NCBI GenBank assembly: GCA_945878375.1 | Contig: CAMDWG010000002.1 | Span: forward strand, 1-64,000 | Reading direction: 5' to 3' | Source of the DNA: Roseomonas mucosa | GTDB lineage: Bacteria > Pseudomonadota > Alphaproteobacteria > Acetobacterales > Acetobacteraceae | Length of the DNA stretch: 64,000 nt | Shown here: piece by piece, positions 46,125 through 54,941 of the stretch | Layout of the letters: each line of letters begins with the position of its first letter | Position numbering within the stretch: position 1 is the first letter of the stretch | Made by a program: the position numbers and the translations under genes | The notes under the pieces: generated by a model | Told to the model about the DNA's origin: nothing | Database searches by the model: none | What the model saw: only the letters and a program-made list of their open reading frames with translations

Positions 46125-47015
46125 ATGACCCAGGCGGGAAAAGCCGTTCTGCTGGCCGTCTGCTCCGCCTTCTTCTTCACGCTGGAAAGCGTGGTGGCGA
46201 AGGCGGTGGGCGGCGTGCCGCTGGCCACCGTCGTGCTGGCCCGCGCGCTGGGGCAGTTCTTCTTCACCGCGCCGCTGCTGGTCCGCGATCCCGTCAAGCT
46301 GGTGACCACGCGGCACCTGAAGCTGAACCTGCTGCGCGGCGCGCTGTCTGGCGTGTCGTGGTTCCTGTATTTCACCGCCTTCGCGCATCTGCCGCTGGCC
46401 ATCGCGACGGTGCTGTCCTTCTGCTCCGTGCTGTTCGTCACCGCCCTGGCCGGGCCCATCCTGGGCGAGAAGGTCGGCTGGCGGCGCTGGAGCGCGACGC
46501 TGGTGGGCTTCGCGGGGGTGCTGGTGATCCTGCGGCCCGGCGCGGTCGAGATCGGCTGGCCGGTCGCGGCCTCCATCGGGTCCGCCTTCCTCGGTGCCGC
46601 CATCGTGCTGACGACCAAGACCCTGTCGCGCAGCGAGGGGACGGGGACGATCATGTTCTATATCGGCCTTGTCACCACCGTGATCGCGCTGCCGGTGGCG
46701 CTGCCGGGCCTCGCCTGGCCCGGCTGGCCGAATATGTGGCTGCTGCTGCTGGCCGCCTTCTGCGGGCCGCTGGCCATGATGATCTGGATCAACGCGCTGC
46801 GGCTGGCCGATGCCAGCGTGATCGCGCCGGTGTCCTATATCCGCCTTCTGTTCGCGGCGGGCTTCGGCATCGTGCTGTTCGATGAGGTGCCGGATGCCTG
46901 GCTTGGGCTCGGCGCGCTGCTGATCGTGGGCAGCACGCTGTATATCACGCGGCGGGAGGCGCGGCTGGCGCGGCTGCGGGCGGCGGCAGCCGGGGGCGAG
47001 GCGAAGCCGCGCTGA
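46125..47015 (+). CDS. EamA/DMT family transporter 3
   Basis: 296 aa. Close in pattern to the preceding gene (FSFC/FTNV helix followed by LAGPILGEKVGWRRW), so the two likely arose by tandem duplication. Ten helices, with a basic C-terminal tail (ITRREARLARLRAAAAGG). The two could act as a pair, but most DMT exporters work alone. It ends 13 bases before the convergent galE. Confidence 0.9.
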   Translation: MTQAGKAVLLAVCSAFFFTLESVVAKAVGGVPLATVVLARALGQFFFTAPLLVRDPVKLVTTRHLKLNLLRGALSGVSWFLYFTAFAHLPLAIATVLSFCSVLFVTALAGPILGEKVGWRRWSATLVGFAGVLVILRPGAVEIGWPVAASIGSAFLGAAIVLTTKTLSRSEGTGTIMFYIGLVTTVIALPVALPGLAWPGWPNMWLLLLAAFCGPLAMMIWINALRLADASVIAPVSYIRLLFAAGFGIVLFDEVPDAWLGLGALLIVGSTLYITRREARLARLRAAAAGGEAKPR

Positions 47016-47028
47016 CCGCGGCTTGCGT

Positions 47029-48015
47029 TCAGTCGCGATAGCCGCGCGGATGCGCCGCGTGCCAGGCCCAGGCGGTGCGGACGATATCCTCCAGCGCCGG
47101 GAAGCGCGGGGACCAGCCGGTCTCTGCCCGCAGCCGTGCGGAGGAGGCGACGAGCGCCGCCGGATCGCCGGCGCGGCGTTCGCCGAAGCCGTGCGGCACG
47201 GGCTTGCCGCCGATGCGCCCGACCGTGTCGATCACCTGCTTCACCGAATAGCCGGTGCCATTGCCGAGGTTGTAGCGGACCGACCGTTCCTCCAGCACCG
47301 GCAGCACGCGCAGATGCGCGTCCGCCAGATCCGCCACATGGACATAGTCGCGGATGCAGGTGCCATCCGGCGTATCGTAGTCCGTGCCGAAGACGGTCAG
47401 CGGCGGGCGCGTACCCATCGCGGCACCGATGGCCAGCGGGATCAGGTGCGTCTCGGGATCGTGATCCTCCCCCGCGCGGCCGTCGGGATCGGCGCCGGCG
47501 GCGTTGAAATAGCGCAGCGCCGCGAAGCGCATCCCATGCACCTTGTCCGCCCAGGCGAGTGCGCGTTCGCAGACCAGCTTGCTCTCGCCATAGGCCGAGG
47601 CGGGCTCCAGCCGCTGCGTCTCATCGATCGGCACGCTCTCGGGGAAGCCGAACAGCGCGGCGGTGGAAGACAGCACGAATTTCCGGCAGCCCGCCTGCAC
47701 CGCAGCACCGGCGACGGCGGTCACGCCGGCCAGGTTCTCCCCGATGTAGCGCATGGGCTCGCGCATGCTGTCGCCGACCAGCGACAGCGCCGCGAAATGC
47801 AGCACCGCATCGAAGGGGCCGAGCGCGAAGGCGGCCTTGAGCGTGGAAGGGTCGGTGCAGCGGCCGGCGACCAGCCGCGCGGCGGCGGGCACCGCCGCGC
47901 GATGGCCTTTCGAGAGGTCGTCCAGCACCACGACCTCATCGCCCCGGTCGAGCAGCGCCAACACCGTATGGCTGCCCACATAGCCGGCCCCGCCGGTCAC
48001 CAGATAGCGTGCCAC
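47029..48015 (-). CDS. galE: UDP-glucose 4-epimerase
   Basis: 328 aa from GTG 48015 with GGGAG 9 bases upstream; the open frame beyond lies within the kinase gene. Extended SDR: NAD motif VTGGAGYVGSHTV at the N-terminus, catalytic Tyr/Lys in SAYGESKLVCE, Ser in LSSTAALFG, and YFNAAGADPDG. Interconverts UDP-glucose and UDP-galactose (or the GlcNAc pair) for surface polysaccharide. It follows the polysaccharide tyrosine kinase directly, so the two share a transcript. Confidence 0.95.
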   Translation of the reverse strand: MARYLVTGGAGYVGSHTVLALLDRGDEVVVLDDLSKGHRAAVPAAARLVAGRCTDPSTLKAAFALGPFDAVLHFAALSLVGDSMREPMRYIGENLAGVTAVAGAAVQAGCRKFVLSSTAALFGFPESVPIDETQRLEPASAYGESKLVCERALAWADKVHGMRFAALRYFNAAGADPDGRAGEDHDPETHLIPLAIGAAMGTRPPLTVFGTDYDTPDGTCIRDYVHVADLADAHLRVLPVLEERSVRYNLGNGTGYSVKQVIDTVGRIGGKPVPHGFGERRAGDPAALVASSARLRAETGWSPRFPALEDIVRTAWAWHAAHPRGYRD

Positions 48016-48019
48016 GCAG

Positions 48020-50290
48020 CTACTCCCTGAAGTACCCGCTGTAGCGCGGGTGGTAGACCTCGCTATCCGCGTAGCCCGACCGGCGGTGGGTCTTCGCATC
48101 CACCTGCGTCAGCGCGGCGCCGACGATGCGGGCCTTGGCGTCCTCCAGCAGGGCGAGCGAGTTCCGCACGACGGAACGCGGCGTGTCACGCCATTTCACA
48201 CAGAGCAACGTGGCATCGGCAAGGCGGGCCACGACCCGCGCATCGGCCATGGCGAGCGCCGGGGGGGCGTCCAGCACCACCAGATCGTAGTCCCGCCGGA
48301 CGCGGTCCAGCAGCCCCGCCATCGCTTCCGACATGAACAGGCCGAGGGAATGGGTCTCCGCTGCCCCGGCCGGGATCCAGTCCAGCGCCGTCAGGTGGTC
48401 GCGCCGCAGGATCTGTTCATACCCGGCCTGGCCCAGCAGCAGGTCCGTGATGCCGGGCGCGCCCTCGGTCCGCAGCAGCCGGCCGATGGCGGGCTGGCGG
48501 ATGTCGCAATCGATCAGCAGCACCTTTTCCCCATTCATCGCCGCCGACCGCGCGAGGGACAGTGCGGTGGTGGTCTTGCCCTCACCCGGCCGTGCCGCCG
48601 TGACCAGCACCACCTTCGGCGGGTCGGAGCCGAGCCACAGCGCCGCGCGGAGCGTCCGCATCCCCTCCGCGAAGGGGCTCAGCGGCTTGCGGGCCACGTA
48701 ATCCTCCACCCGATGCCGCCCGAGGATGCCGCGCCGCAGCTTCGGCACCAGCGCAAGGCAGGGAACGCCGAGCGCCGAGCGCACATCATCCCCGCTCCGC
48801 AGCGTGCTGTCGGCCTGTTCCAGCAACCAGACCAGCATCAGCCCCGAAAGCCCACCGAGTGCCATCGCGGCCACGACGAACAGCAGCGGCTTCGGGAAGG
48901 AAGGCTCGCCAGGCACGGTGGCGGGCGAGAGGATGCGGCCATCCGGCTTCTCGATCGCGGTCTGGGTGACGGTGGTCTGGCTGCGTTCCAGCACGGCCCG
49001 CAGCAGGCTGCGCGCGGCCTCCGTCTCCCTCTCCAGCGCATTGACGCGGATCTCGGCGCCCTGGGTGCGGTTCAGCCGTTCCTCCTGCTCCCGCAGCGAG
49101 GCCTGGAGACTGGCGACGCGCGCGCGCGACGTGCGGACTTCCGCGTCCAGCGCCTGGGTCACGCGGGCGGTTTCCCCGCCCACCGCGCGATCGGCGGCGG
49201 CCAGCCGCCCGGCGGCGGCGCGCACATCGGGGTGGCCGGGGCCGAGGGTTGCCGAAAGCCGGTCCAACTCCCGCCGCGCCTCGTCCCGCGCCACACGCTG
49301 GGCGACGAGGTTGGCGGAACCGAGCGCGGTCAGGTCGGCGTTGCCCGCGCCGATGCCGCGCGCCGCGCCCAGCCGTGCCTCCGCCCCCGCCAGCGTGTTG
49401 CGCGCTTCCGCCAGGTCGGCGGTCAGGCGGCTGAGCTGCTCGGTCTGCAAGCCGGCATTGACGCCCCGCGTCAGCCCCGCCTGCATGCGGAGATCCGCGA
49501 TCTGCGCCTCGTTGCGGTTCACTTCCTGGCGAAGCTGTGCGACGCGCCCGTCCAGCCAGTCATTCGCCCGCCGCACCGCGTCGAATTTCGCATCGAGCTG
49601 GTCGGCGATGTAGAGCTCCGCCGCCAGGTTCGCCACCGAAGCGGCCAGTTGCGGGTCCCGGGAGGTGAAGCGGATCTGCAGCACGCGGCTGTTCCGCACC
49701 ACCTGCACATCCAGCCGTTGCAGCAGCGCCTCCGCCGCCTGGATCTCCGCCAGCTCGGCCGGCGGGATCTCGGCGGGCGGTTCGGGGTCGATCCAGGCGG
49801 CGAGGTCCGGCGAGAGCGCGGTGGCGGCCTCCGCGACCCTGGCCTGGATGCGGAAGACGGGGCCCTCCGCGCGGGCCCGATCCTGAAGCCACCAGGCGAA
49901 TTCCTCCCGCTCCGTCAGGCCGAAGCGCCGGACCACGCGGCGCGCCACCGAGAGCGACCGGATGATCTCGACCTGGGAGGCGAGGACGGCATCCGTCGTG
50001 CTCTCGTCCCGCAGGATGCTCTGCAATTCGCGTGCGGCGTATTCCGTCGGCTCGAACATCACCGTGGTGCCGGCGGTGTAGCGCGGGGTCAGGTTCTTCG
50101 TCGCGATCAGCGCGATCGCCGGGAACAGCAGCAGGCAGGCCAGCAGCACCATGCGCCGGCGGCGCAGCGCGCCGATCAGCGCCGCGAGGTTGAGGCCCTC
50201 CGGTTCGATCGTGGGGGCGGTGTGATGCGTTGGCATCGCCGGGCGCCGCTCTGCGGGCGGCCTGGTGTCGGCGACGGGTCGGTCCAGCAT
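48020..50290 (-). CDS. Polysaccharide co-polymerase/tyrosine autokinase (Wzc/GumC-like)
   Basis: 756 aa. N-terminal chain-length (Wzz) domain with a membrane helix at ~49-64 (MVLLACLLLFPAIALIA), a long periplasmic coiled coil (~170-430), and a second helix at ~475. Then a BY-kinase: Walker A AARPGEGKTTTALSLARS (~575), A' motif VLLIDCDIRQP, B motif YDLVVLDAPPAL. The C-terminus is a Tyr-rich tail (GYADSEVYHPRYSGYFRE), the autophosphorylation cluster. It controls length and export of exopolysaccharide together with a Wza-type channel. The Wza gene is divergent 219 bases away. Confidence 0.95.
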   Translation of the reverse strand: MLDRPVADTRPPAERRPAMPTHHTAPTIEPEGLNLAALIGALRRRRMVLLACLLLFPAIALIATKNLTPRYTAGTTVMFEPTEYAARELQSILRDESTTDAVLASQVEIIRSLSVARRVVRRFGLTEREEFAWWLQDRARAEGPVFRIQARVAEAATALSPDLAAWIDPEPPAEIPPAELAEIQAAEALLQRLDVQVVRNSRVLQIRFTSRDPQLAASVANLAAELYIADQLDAKFDAVRRANDWLDGRVAQLRQEVNRNEAQIADLRMQAGLTRGVNAGLQTEQLSRLTADLAEARNTLAGAEARLGAARGIGAGNADLTALGSANLVAQRVARDEARRELDRLSATLGPGHPDVRAAAGRLAAADRAVGGETARVTQALDAEVRTSRARVASLQASLREQEERLNRTQGAEIRVNALERETEAARSLLRAVLERSQTTVTQTAIEKPDGRILSPATVPGEPSFPKPLLFVVAAMALGGLSGLMLVWLLEQADSTLRSGDDVRSALGVPCLALVPKLRRGILGRHRVEDYVARKPLSPFAEGMRTLRAALWLGSDPPKVVLVTAARPGEGKTTTALSLARSAAMNGEKVLLIDCDIRQPAIGRLLRTEGAPGITDLLLGQAGYEQILRRDHLTALDWIPAGAAETHSLGLFMSEAMAGLLDRVRRDYDLVVLDAPPALAMADARVVARLADATLLCVKWRDTPRSVVRNSLALLEDAKARIVGAALTQVDAKTHRRSGYADSEVYHPRYSGYFRE

Positions 50291-50509
50291 CGTGGTGCAA
50301 CTCCCCCCGGGCAGGCCGGTTCAGCCACCGCCGCAAGGCGGGCGCGGTGCCCGCTGTTCAACCGTTCCACTCGGCATCGGTTCCGCGCCGCCGGAAACAA
50401 CAGCGTGATGAGCCGGGTCCGCAAGGAAACGCGTATGACGGCTGCCGCGTCGCCTTCCGCACGAACGCCGATGCCGTTCGCCACCTGTGGAGAGAGAGGA
50501 CCCCCCGCC

Positions 50510-51076
50510 ATGCGTCATCGCCGATCGCTGCTTCTGCTGCCCGTCCTGGCTGCCTTGGCCGCCTGCGCCGCGCCGGGCGCGAACCTGCCGCCCCTGCCGG
50601 AGGCGGAACGCGCCGCCTATCGCCTCGGCCCCGAGGATGAGGTGCGCGTGACTGTCTTCAACGACCCGCGCCTGACGGGTGAGTTCCGGGTGACGGATGC
50701 CGGCATGCTCGCCTTGCCGCTGGTCGGATCGGTCGAGGCCAGCGGGCGGACAACGACGGAGGTGGAGCGCGCCATCGAACGCGTGATGCAGGAGCGGAGC
50801 CTGTTCCGCGATCCCTCCGTTGCGGTGCAGGTCACGCAATACCGCCCCGTCTTCGTGCTGGGTCAGGTGGAGCGTGGCGGCCGGTTCCCCTACCAGCCTG
50901 GCATGACCACGCTGTCGGCCGTGGCGGTGGCGGGCGGCTTCAACTACCGTGCGCTGCAGGACCATGTGGCGGTCACGCGCATCGGCGAGGATGGGCGGCC
51001 GCGCGAATTCCGTGCCGACCGGCAGGCCCTGCTGCTGCCCGGCGATGTGGTGACGGTGTTCGAGCGGCGTTTCTGA
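50510..51076 (+). CDS. Polysaccharide export lipoprotein (Wza-like, short)
   Basis: 188 aa from ATG 50510; a very long open frame upstream is antisense to the kinase gene and is not used. Lipobox LAAC near residue 19. PES domain follows: YRLGPEDEVRVTVFNDPRLT and FRVTDAGMLALPLVGSVEA, then a SLBB-type segment VFVLGQVERGGRFPYQPGMT and LLLPGDVVTVFERRF. It lacks the C-terminal amphipathic helix of E. coli Wza, as in GumB-type proteins. Predicted outer-membrane partner of the kinase. A strong terminator begins at its stop codon. Confidence 0.93.
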   Translation: MRHRRSLLLLPVLAALAACAAPGANLPPLPEAERAAYRLGPEDEVRVTVFNDPRLTGEFRVTDAGMLALPLVGSVEASGRTTTEVERAIERVMQERSLFRDPSVAVQVTQYRPVFVLGQVERGGRFPYQPGMTTLSAVAVAGGFNYRALQDHVAVTRIGEDGRPREFRADRQALLLPGDVVTVFERRF

Positions 51077-51114
51077 TACCGACGGTCATTTTCAATGACC
51101 GTCGGTATGTTTTT
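51076..51114 (+). terminator. Rho-independent terminator after the Wza-like gene
   Basis: ATACCGACGGTCATT (51076-51090) pairs perfectly with 51094-51108 around TTC, followed by a T-run at 51110-51114. The first arm begins on the last base of the stop codon. It is the only hairpin in the window with a proper T-run. The rest of the spacer to 51292 is GC-rich with no gene seen. Confidence 0.85.
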
Positions 51115-51292
51115 GTGCCCTCAAGCGGCGGGCGCGGCCTCCGGCCGCTTGCCTCGCGCCATTGGGCGCGGCGGCCATTCGGCCGCTCGCCCGCCTGCGG
51201 CGGGCGCCGGTCGGTCGATCGTATTGTCGGTATGATACGGGCCGGCGGGCGCGCGGGCTGACCCGGCCCGCGCGCCAGGATAGGGTGACACC

Positions 51293-52135
51293 GTGCTCTG
51301 GCTCTTCGCCCTGATCCTGCTGATGCTGCCCCACGCGGCGCATGCGGCGGAACCGCCGCTGGTGCGGGCCGCCGATTGGGCCGCGATCTCGCGCCCGACT
51401 GCCGGGCCGCCGCGCGCCATCGGCGGCACGTCGCTCGGCTGCCTGGGCGGTGGCGTGCAACTGCCTTTCGAGGGGCCGGGCTGGCAGGCCATCCGCACCT
51501 CCCGCAACCGGCATTGGGGCCATCCGGCGGCCATCGCGCTGGTGGAGCAGGTCGCTGCGCGTGCGGGCGCTGCTGGGTTACCGGATCTCTGGATCGGCGA
51601 TCTCGCCCAGCCGCGCGGGGGGCCGATGCCCTGGGGGCATGCCAGCCACCAGACCGGGCTCGACATCGATATCTGGCTGGACCTGCGTCCCAAGCCGCGC
51701 GTGCCGGCCAGCCAGCGGGAGGAGCTCTCGATCCCCTCCCTGGTGCGACCGGATGGGATGGCGGTGGACCCCGCCCGCTGGACCGCCGGCCACGCGACGC
51801 TGATCCGCATCGCCGCCGAGGCGCCGGGCGTGGACCGCCTGCTGGTGAACGCGGCCATCAAGCGCCAGCTCTGCCGCGATCATGGCGGGGAAGCCTGGCT
51901 GCGCCGCGTGCGGCCCTGGCGCGGCCATGACAGCCACATGCATATCCGCCTGCGCTGCCCCGCGGGCAGCCCGGACTGCCGCGACATCGCGCCGCCCCCG
52001 CCCGGTGATGGCTGCGACGCCAGCCTAGATTGGTGGTTCACCCCCGAGTCGCGCCAGCCCGCGCCGCGCCGCCCTGGGCCGCCGCCCCGTCTGCCGCAGG
52101 CCTGCGCCGGTGTGCTCGCCGCGCCTGCGCGATAG
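51293..52135 (+). CDS. mepA: Penicillin-insensitive murein endopeptidase
   Basis: 280 aa from GTG 51293. Signal peptide of about 19 residues (ALILLMLPHAAHA). LAS-type zinc peptidase: motif GHASHQTGLDIDIWLD carries His and Asp ligands and HDSHMHIRLRC the C-terminal His pair; RNRHWGHP is the family lead-in. Six or more Cys in the mature protein fit the disulfides of MepA. It cleaves D-Ala-mDAP cross-links in the periplasm, helping wall remodelling. Confidence 0.94.
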   Translation: MLWLFALILLMLPHAAHAAEPPLVRAADWAAISRPTAGPPRAIGGTSLGCLGGGVQLPFEGPGWQAIRTSRNRHWGHPAAIALVEQVAARAGAAGLPDLWIGDLAQPRGGPMPWGHASHQTGLDIDIWLDLRPKPRVPASQREELSIPSLVRPDGMAVDPARWTAGHATLIRIAAEAPGVDRLLVNAAIKRQLCRDHGGEAWLRRVRPWRGHDSHMHIRLRCPAGSPDCRDIAPPPPGDGCDASLDWWFTPESRQPAPRRPGPPPRLPQACAGVLAAPAR

Positions 52136-52279
52136 GCGCGATTGCCCACATAACAGGCACTTCGCCTCTCGGTCCCGCACCGTGCCGCACCATCGGGCAT
52201 CGCACGTATCTTGCGCCGCCCCCCGTCATTGCCGCACACCATCCTGGCACAGCCGGCAGCGCAGAGCCGGGCGGGGGGC

Positions 52280-53089
52280 ATGATGGAGCGTCCATTCGTC
52301 GAGATCGCGGACGTCGCCATGCGCTATGGCGGCATCGAGGGCACCCTCGCGCTGCAGGGCACCACCATGAACATCGCCAAGGGCGAGTTCGTGGCCGTGG
52401 TCGGCCCCTCGGGCTGCGGCAAGTCCACGCTGATGCGGCTGGTCACCGGGCTCTGGCCGGCAACCGCGGGGCATGTGGTGGTGGCCGGGGCGGAGGTGGC
52501 CGGGCCGCTGTCCATCGCCGGCATGGCGTTCCAGAACCCCACCCTGCTGCCGTGGCGCAACATCCTCGACAACGTCATGCTGCCGCTGGAGGTGGTGGAG
52601 CCGCACCGGCGCCAGTTGTCGCGCGACCGGGCGCGGTACGAGAAGCAGGCGAAGGACCTGCTGGCGCTGGTCGGCCTCGGCGGCTTCGAGCAGAAATTCC
52701 CCTGGCAGCTCTCGGGCGGCATGCAGCAGCGCGCCAGCCTCTGCCGCGCGCTGATCCACGAACCGGCCTTGCTGATGCTGGACGAGCCCTTCGCCGCGCT
52801 CGACATCTTCACGCGTGAGGATCTGTGGGCGGTGCTGCAGGATGTGTGGATGGTCCGCCGCCCGACCGTGATCCTGGTGACGCACGACCTGCGCGAAGCC
52901 GCCTTCCTGGCCGACCGCGTGCTGGTCATGTCGTCCCGCCCCGGCCGGATCATCGCGGAGCGGCAGGTGAGCCTGCCCCGGCCGCGGACGCTCGAGACCA
53001 CCTACAGCCCCGAATTCGTCTCCCTCGTGCATGACCTGCGGGAGAATATCAGCGCGGCCCGCAAGGGCGAGGAGGTCGCGAATGCCTGA
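52280..53089 (+). CDS. NitT/TauT-type ABC transporter ATP-binding protein
   Basis: 269 aa from ATG 52280 (52283 is equally possible), preceded by GGGGGG. Walker A VGPSGCGKSTLMRLV (~44-51), Q-loop AFQNPTLLPWRN, ABC signature LSGGMQQRASLCRAL, Walker B LLMLDEPFAALD, switch His THDLREA. The signature LSGGMQQRA and QNPTLLPW are typical of SsuB/TauB/NrtD subfamilies that import sulfonates, nitrate, pyrimidine precursors and similar. The stop overlaps the permease start. No binding protein gene is adjacent. Confidence 0.93.
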   Translation: MMERPFVEIADVAMRYGGIEGTLALQGTTMNIAKGEFVAVVGPSGCGKSTLMRLVTGLWPATAGHVVVAGAEVAGPLSIAGMAFQNPTLLPWRNILDNVMLPLEVVEPHRRQLSRDRARYEKQAKDLLALVGLGGFEQKFPWQLSGGMQQRASLCRALIHEPALLMLDEPFAALDIFTREDLWAVLQDVWMVRRPTVILVTHDLREAAFLADRVLVMSSRPGRIIAERQVSLPRPRTLETTYSPEFVSLVHDLRENISAARKGEEVANA

Positions 53090-53969
53090 CGACATCGGAG
53101 CGACCGGCGCGAAGCCGGCCCCGGCCGGCATGTCGCCGGAGGCGCTGAAGCGCTTGGCCGACATGGCCGCCGCCGCCCGCCGCCGCCGCCGCCTGCAGGC
53201 CTGGCTGCCCTGGCTGGTGATCATCGGCATGTTCGTGGTCTGGGAAGCCGCGGTGCAGGCCTTCAACGTGCCGACCTTCGTGCTGCCCGCGCCGTCCGAC
53301 ATCGCGGCCAGCATGATCAAGTGGTGGAAGCCGCTGCTGGATAATTCCTGGCAGACGCTGATGACGACGCTGATCGGCTTCGGCTTCGCCATCGTCTTCG
53401 GCCTGCTGCTCGGCATCGCTATCGGCAGTTCGACGCTGCTCTATCACGGGCTCTACCCGCTGCTGATCGGGTTCAATTCCATCCCGAAAGTCGCGGTGGT
53501 GCCGATCCTGGTGATCTGGTTCGGCATCGGCACCGTGCCGGCCGTCATCACCGCCTTCCTGATCAGCTTCTTCCCCATCGTCGTGAATGTCGCGACCGGC
53601 ATCGCGACGGTGGAGCCGGAATTGCGCGACGTGCTGCGGGCGCTCGGCGCGCGGCATGTGGACATCATCCGCAAGGTCGGCCTGCCGCGGGCCATGCCGT
53701 ATTTCTTCGCCTCGCTGAAGATCTCGATCACCGTCGCCTTCGTCGGCTCCATCATCGCGGAGACGGTGGCGGCGAACAAAGGCATCGGCCACCTGATGAT
53801 CCTGGCTTCCTCCCGCTTCGACGTGCCGCTGGTCTTCGCCGGGCTGATGGTCACCGCCGTCATGGGCGTCGCGATGTATGTCGCCGCCGTGACGCTGGAG
53901 AACCGCACGACGGGCTGGGCCACGCGCGGCCAGAACGACCAGCAGCAGGTGACCTTCGGCGGCGCGTGA
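53082..53969 (+). CDS. NitT/TauT-type ABC transporter permease
   Basis: 295 aa from ATG 53082, 8-base overlap with the ATPase gene. Six membrane helices after a polar, Arg-rich N-terminus (AAAARRRRRLQAW). The EAA-loop reads LRALGARHVDIIRKVGLPRAMP, and PVLPAP-like entry is VLPAPSDIAASM. Belongs to the SsuC/TauC group. Works with the preceding ATPase; periplasmic receptor must be elsewhere. Confidence 0.93.
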   Translation: MPDDIGATGAKPAPAGMSPEALKRLADMAAAARRRRRLQAWLPWLVIIGMFVVWEAAVQAFNVPTFVLPAPSDIAASMIKWWKPLLDNSWQTLMTTLIGFGFAIVFGLLLGIAIGSSTLLYHGLYPLLIGFNSIPKVAVVPILVIWFGIGTVPAVITAFLISFFPIVVNVATGIATVEPELRDVLRALGARHVDIIRKVGLPRAMPYFFASLKISITVAFVGSIIAETVAANKGIGHLMILASSRFDVPLVFAGLMVTAVMGVAMYVAAVTLENRTTGWATRGQNDQQQVTFGGA

Positions 53970-54047
53970 CGGCCCGCCGCCACCGCTCGTCTGGACAGTC
54001 GCGCCGGGGCGAGGCATCCCGGCGCGGCAACAGGCGTTGAGGGCGGC

Positions 54048-54941
54048 ATGATCGGCGTCGATTGGGGCACGACCAGCCTGCGGGCCTATCGCATCGGCGC
54101 GGGCGGCGCGGTGCTCGACAGGCTCGACCGGCCGGGCGGCATCCTCACCGTGCCGGAAGGCGGTTTCCCCGCCGCGCTCGCGGAGGCCATCGGCCCCTGG
54201 CTCGCCGCCGGTGAGACGCGGGTGCTTCTTTGTGGCATGGTCGGCAGCCGGCAGGGCTGGGTCGAGGCACCCTATCTCCGCTGCCCCGCCGGCCCCGCCG
54301 AGATCGCCGCCGCCACCATCGCCGTGCCCATGCCCTTCGCGGGCGTCGAGGCCCGCCTCGTGCCCGGCCTGACCACCGAGGATTCGCATGGCATCCCCGA
54401 TGTGATGCGCGGCGAGGAGACGAAGCTGGTTGCGCTGGCCGATGCGCTGGGCAGCGGCGCGCACCTCGTCTGCCTCCCCGGCACGCATAGCAAATGGGCC
54501 AGGATCGAGGCCGGGCGCATCGCCCATTTCACCACCCACATGACCGGCGAGGCCTTCGCCGCCCTGTCCCAACACACCATACTGGCCCGCACCAGCGCCG
54601 AAGGCCCCGACCGCCCGGAGGCCTTCGCGCGCGGCGTGGCGCGTGCCCGCCAGGGCGGCGGCCTGCTGCACCACCTGTTCGGCGCCCGCACGCTGCACCT
54701 GATGGACCGTCTGGAACCGGCGGAGACGCGCAGCTTCCTCTCCGGCCTGCTGATCGGGCATGAGATCGTCGCCGCGCTGGCGGAAACCGGTGCCACCAGG
54801 GTGGAGCTGGTCGGCGCCGCCGGCCTCGCGGCGCTGTATGCGGAGGCGCTGCGGCTGTCTGGCGTCGCGGTGCGCCCGCACGACCCCGATCTGGTGGCCG
54901 CCGGCTTGCACCACATCGGGCGCGGATTGGGATGGGTGTGA
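54048..54941 (+). CDS. dgoK: 2-dehydro-3-deoxygalactonokinase
   Basis: 297 aa. DgoK family kinase that makes 2-keto-3-deoxy-6-phosphogalactonate in the De Ley-Doudoroff route. N-terminal phosphate loop IGVDWGTTSLRAYR, then LLCGMVGSRQGW, LVCLPGTHSKWARIE (family signature) and FLSGLLIGHEI. Cytoplasmic. The stop shares a base with the dgoA start, so kinase and aldolase are coupled. Confidence 0.95.
   Translation: MIGVDWGTTSLRAYRIGAGGAVLDRLDRPGGILTVPEGGFPAALAEAIGPWLAAGETRVLLCGMVGSRQGWVEAPYLRCPAGPAEIAAATIAVPMPFAGVEARLVPGLTTEDSHGIPDVMRGEETKLVALADALGSGAHLVCLPGTHSKWARIEAGRIAHFTTHMTGEAFAALSQHTILARTSAEGPDRPEAFARGVARARQGGGLLHHLFGARTLHLMDRLEPAETRSFLSGLLIGHEIVAALAETGATRVELVGAAGLAALYAEALRLSGVAVRPHDPDLVAAGLHHIGRGLGWV

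Noticed and set aside
48050-51076. 1008-codon open frame on the + strand
   Set aside because: Most of it is antisense to the well-supported Wzc-like kinase and galE boundary; only its last 188 codons (from 50510) form a real gene, with lipobox and PES domain.
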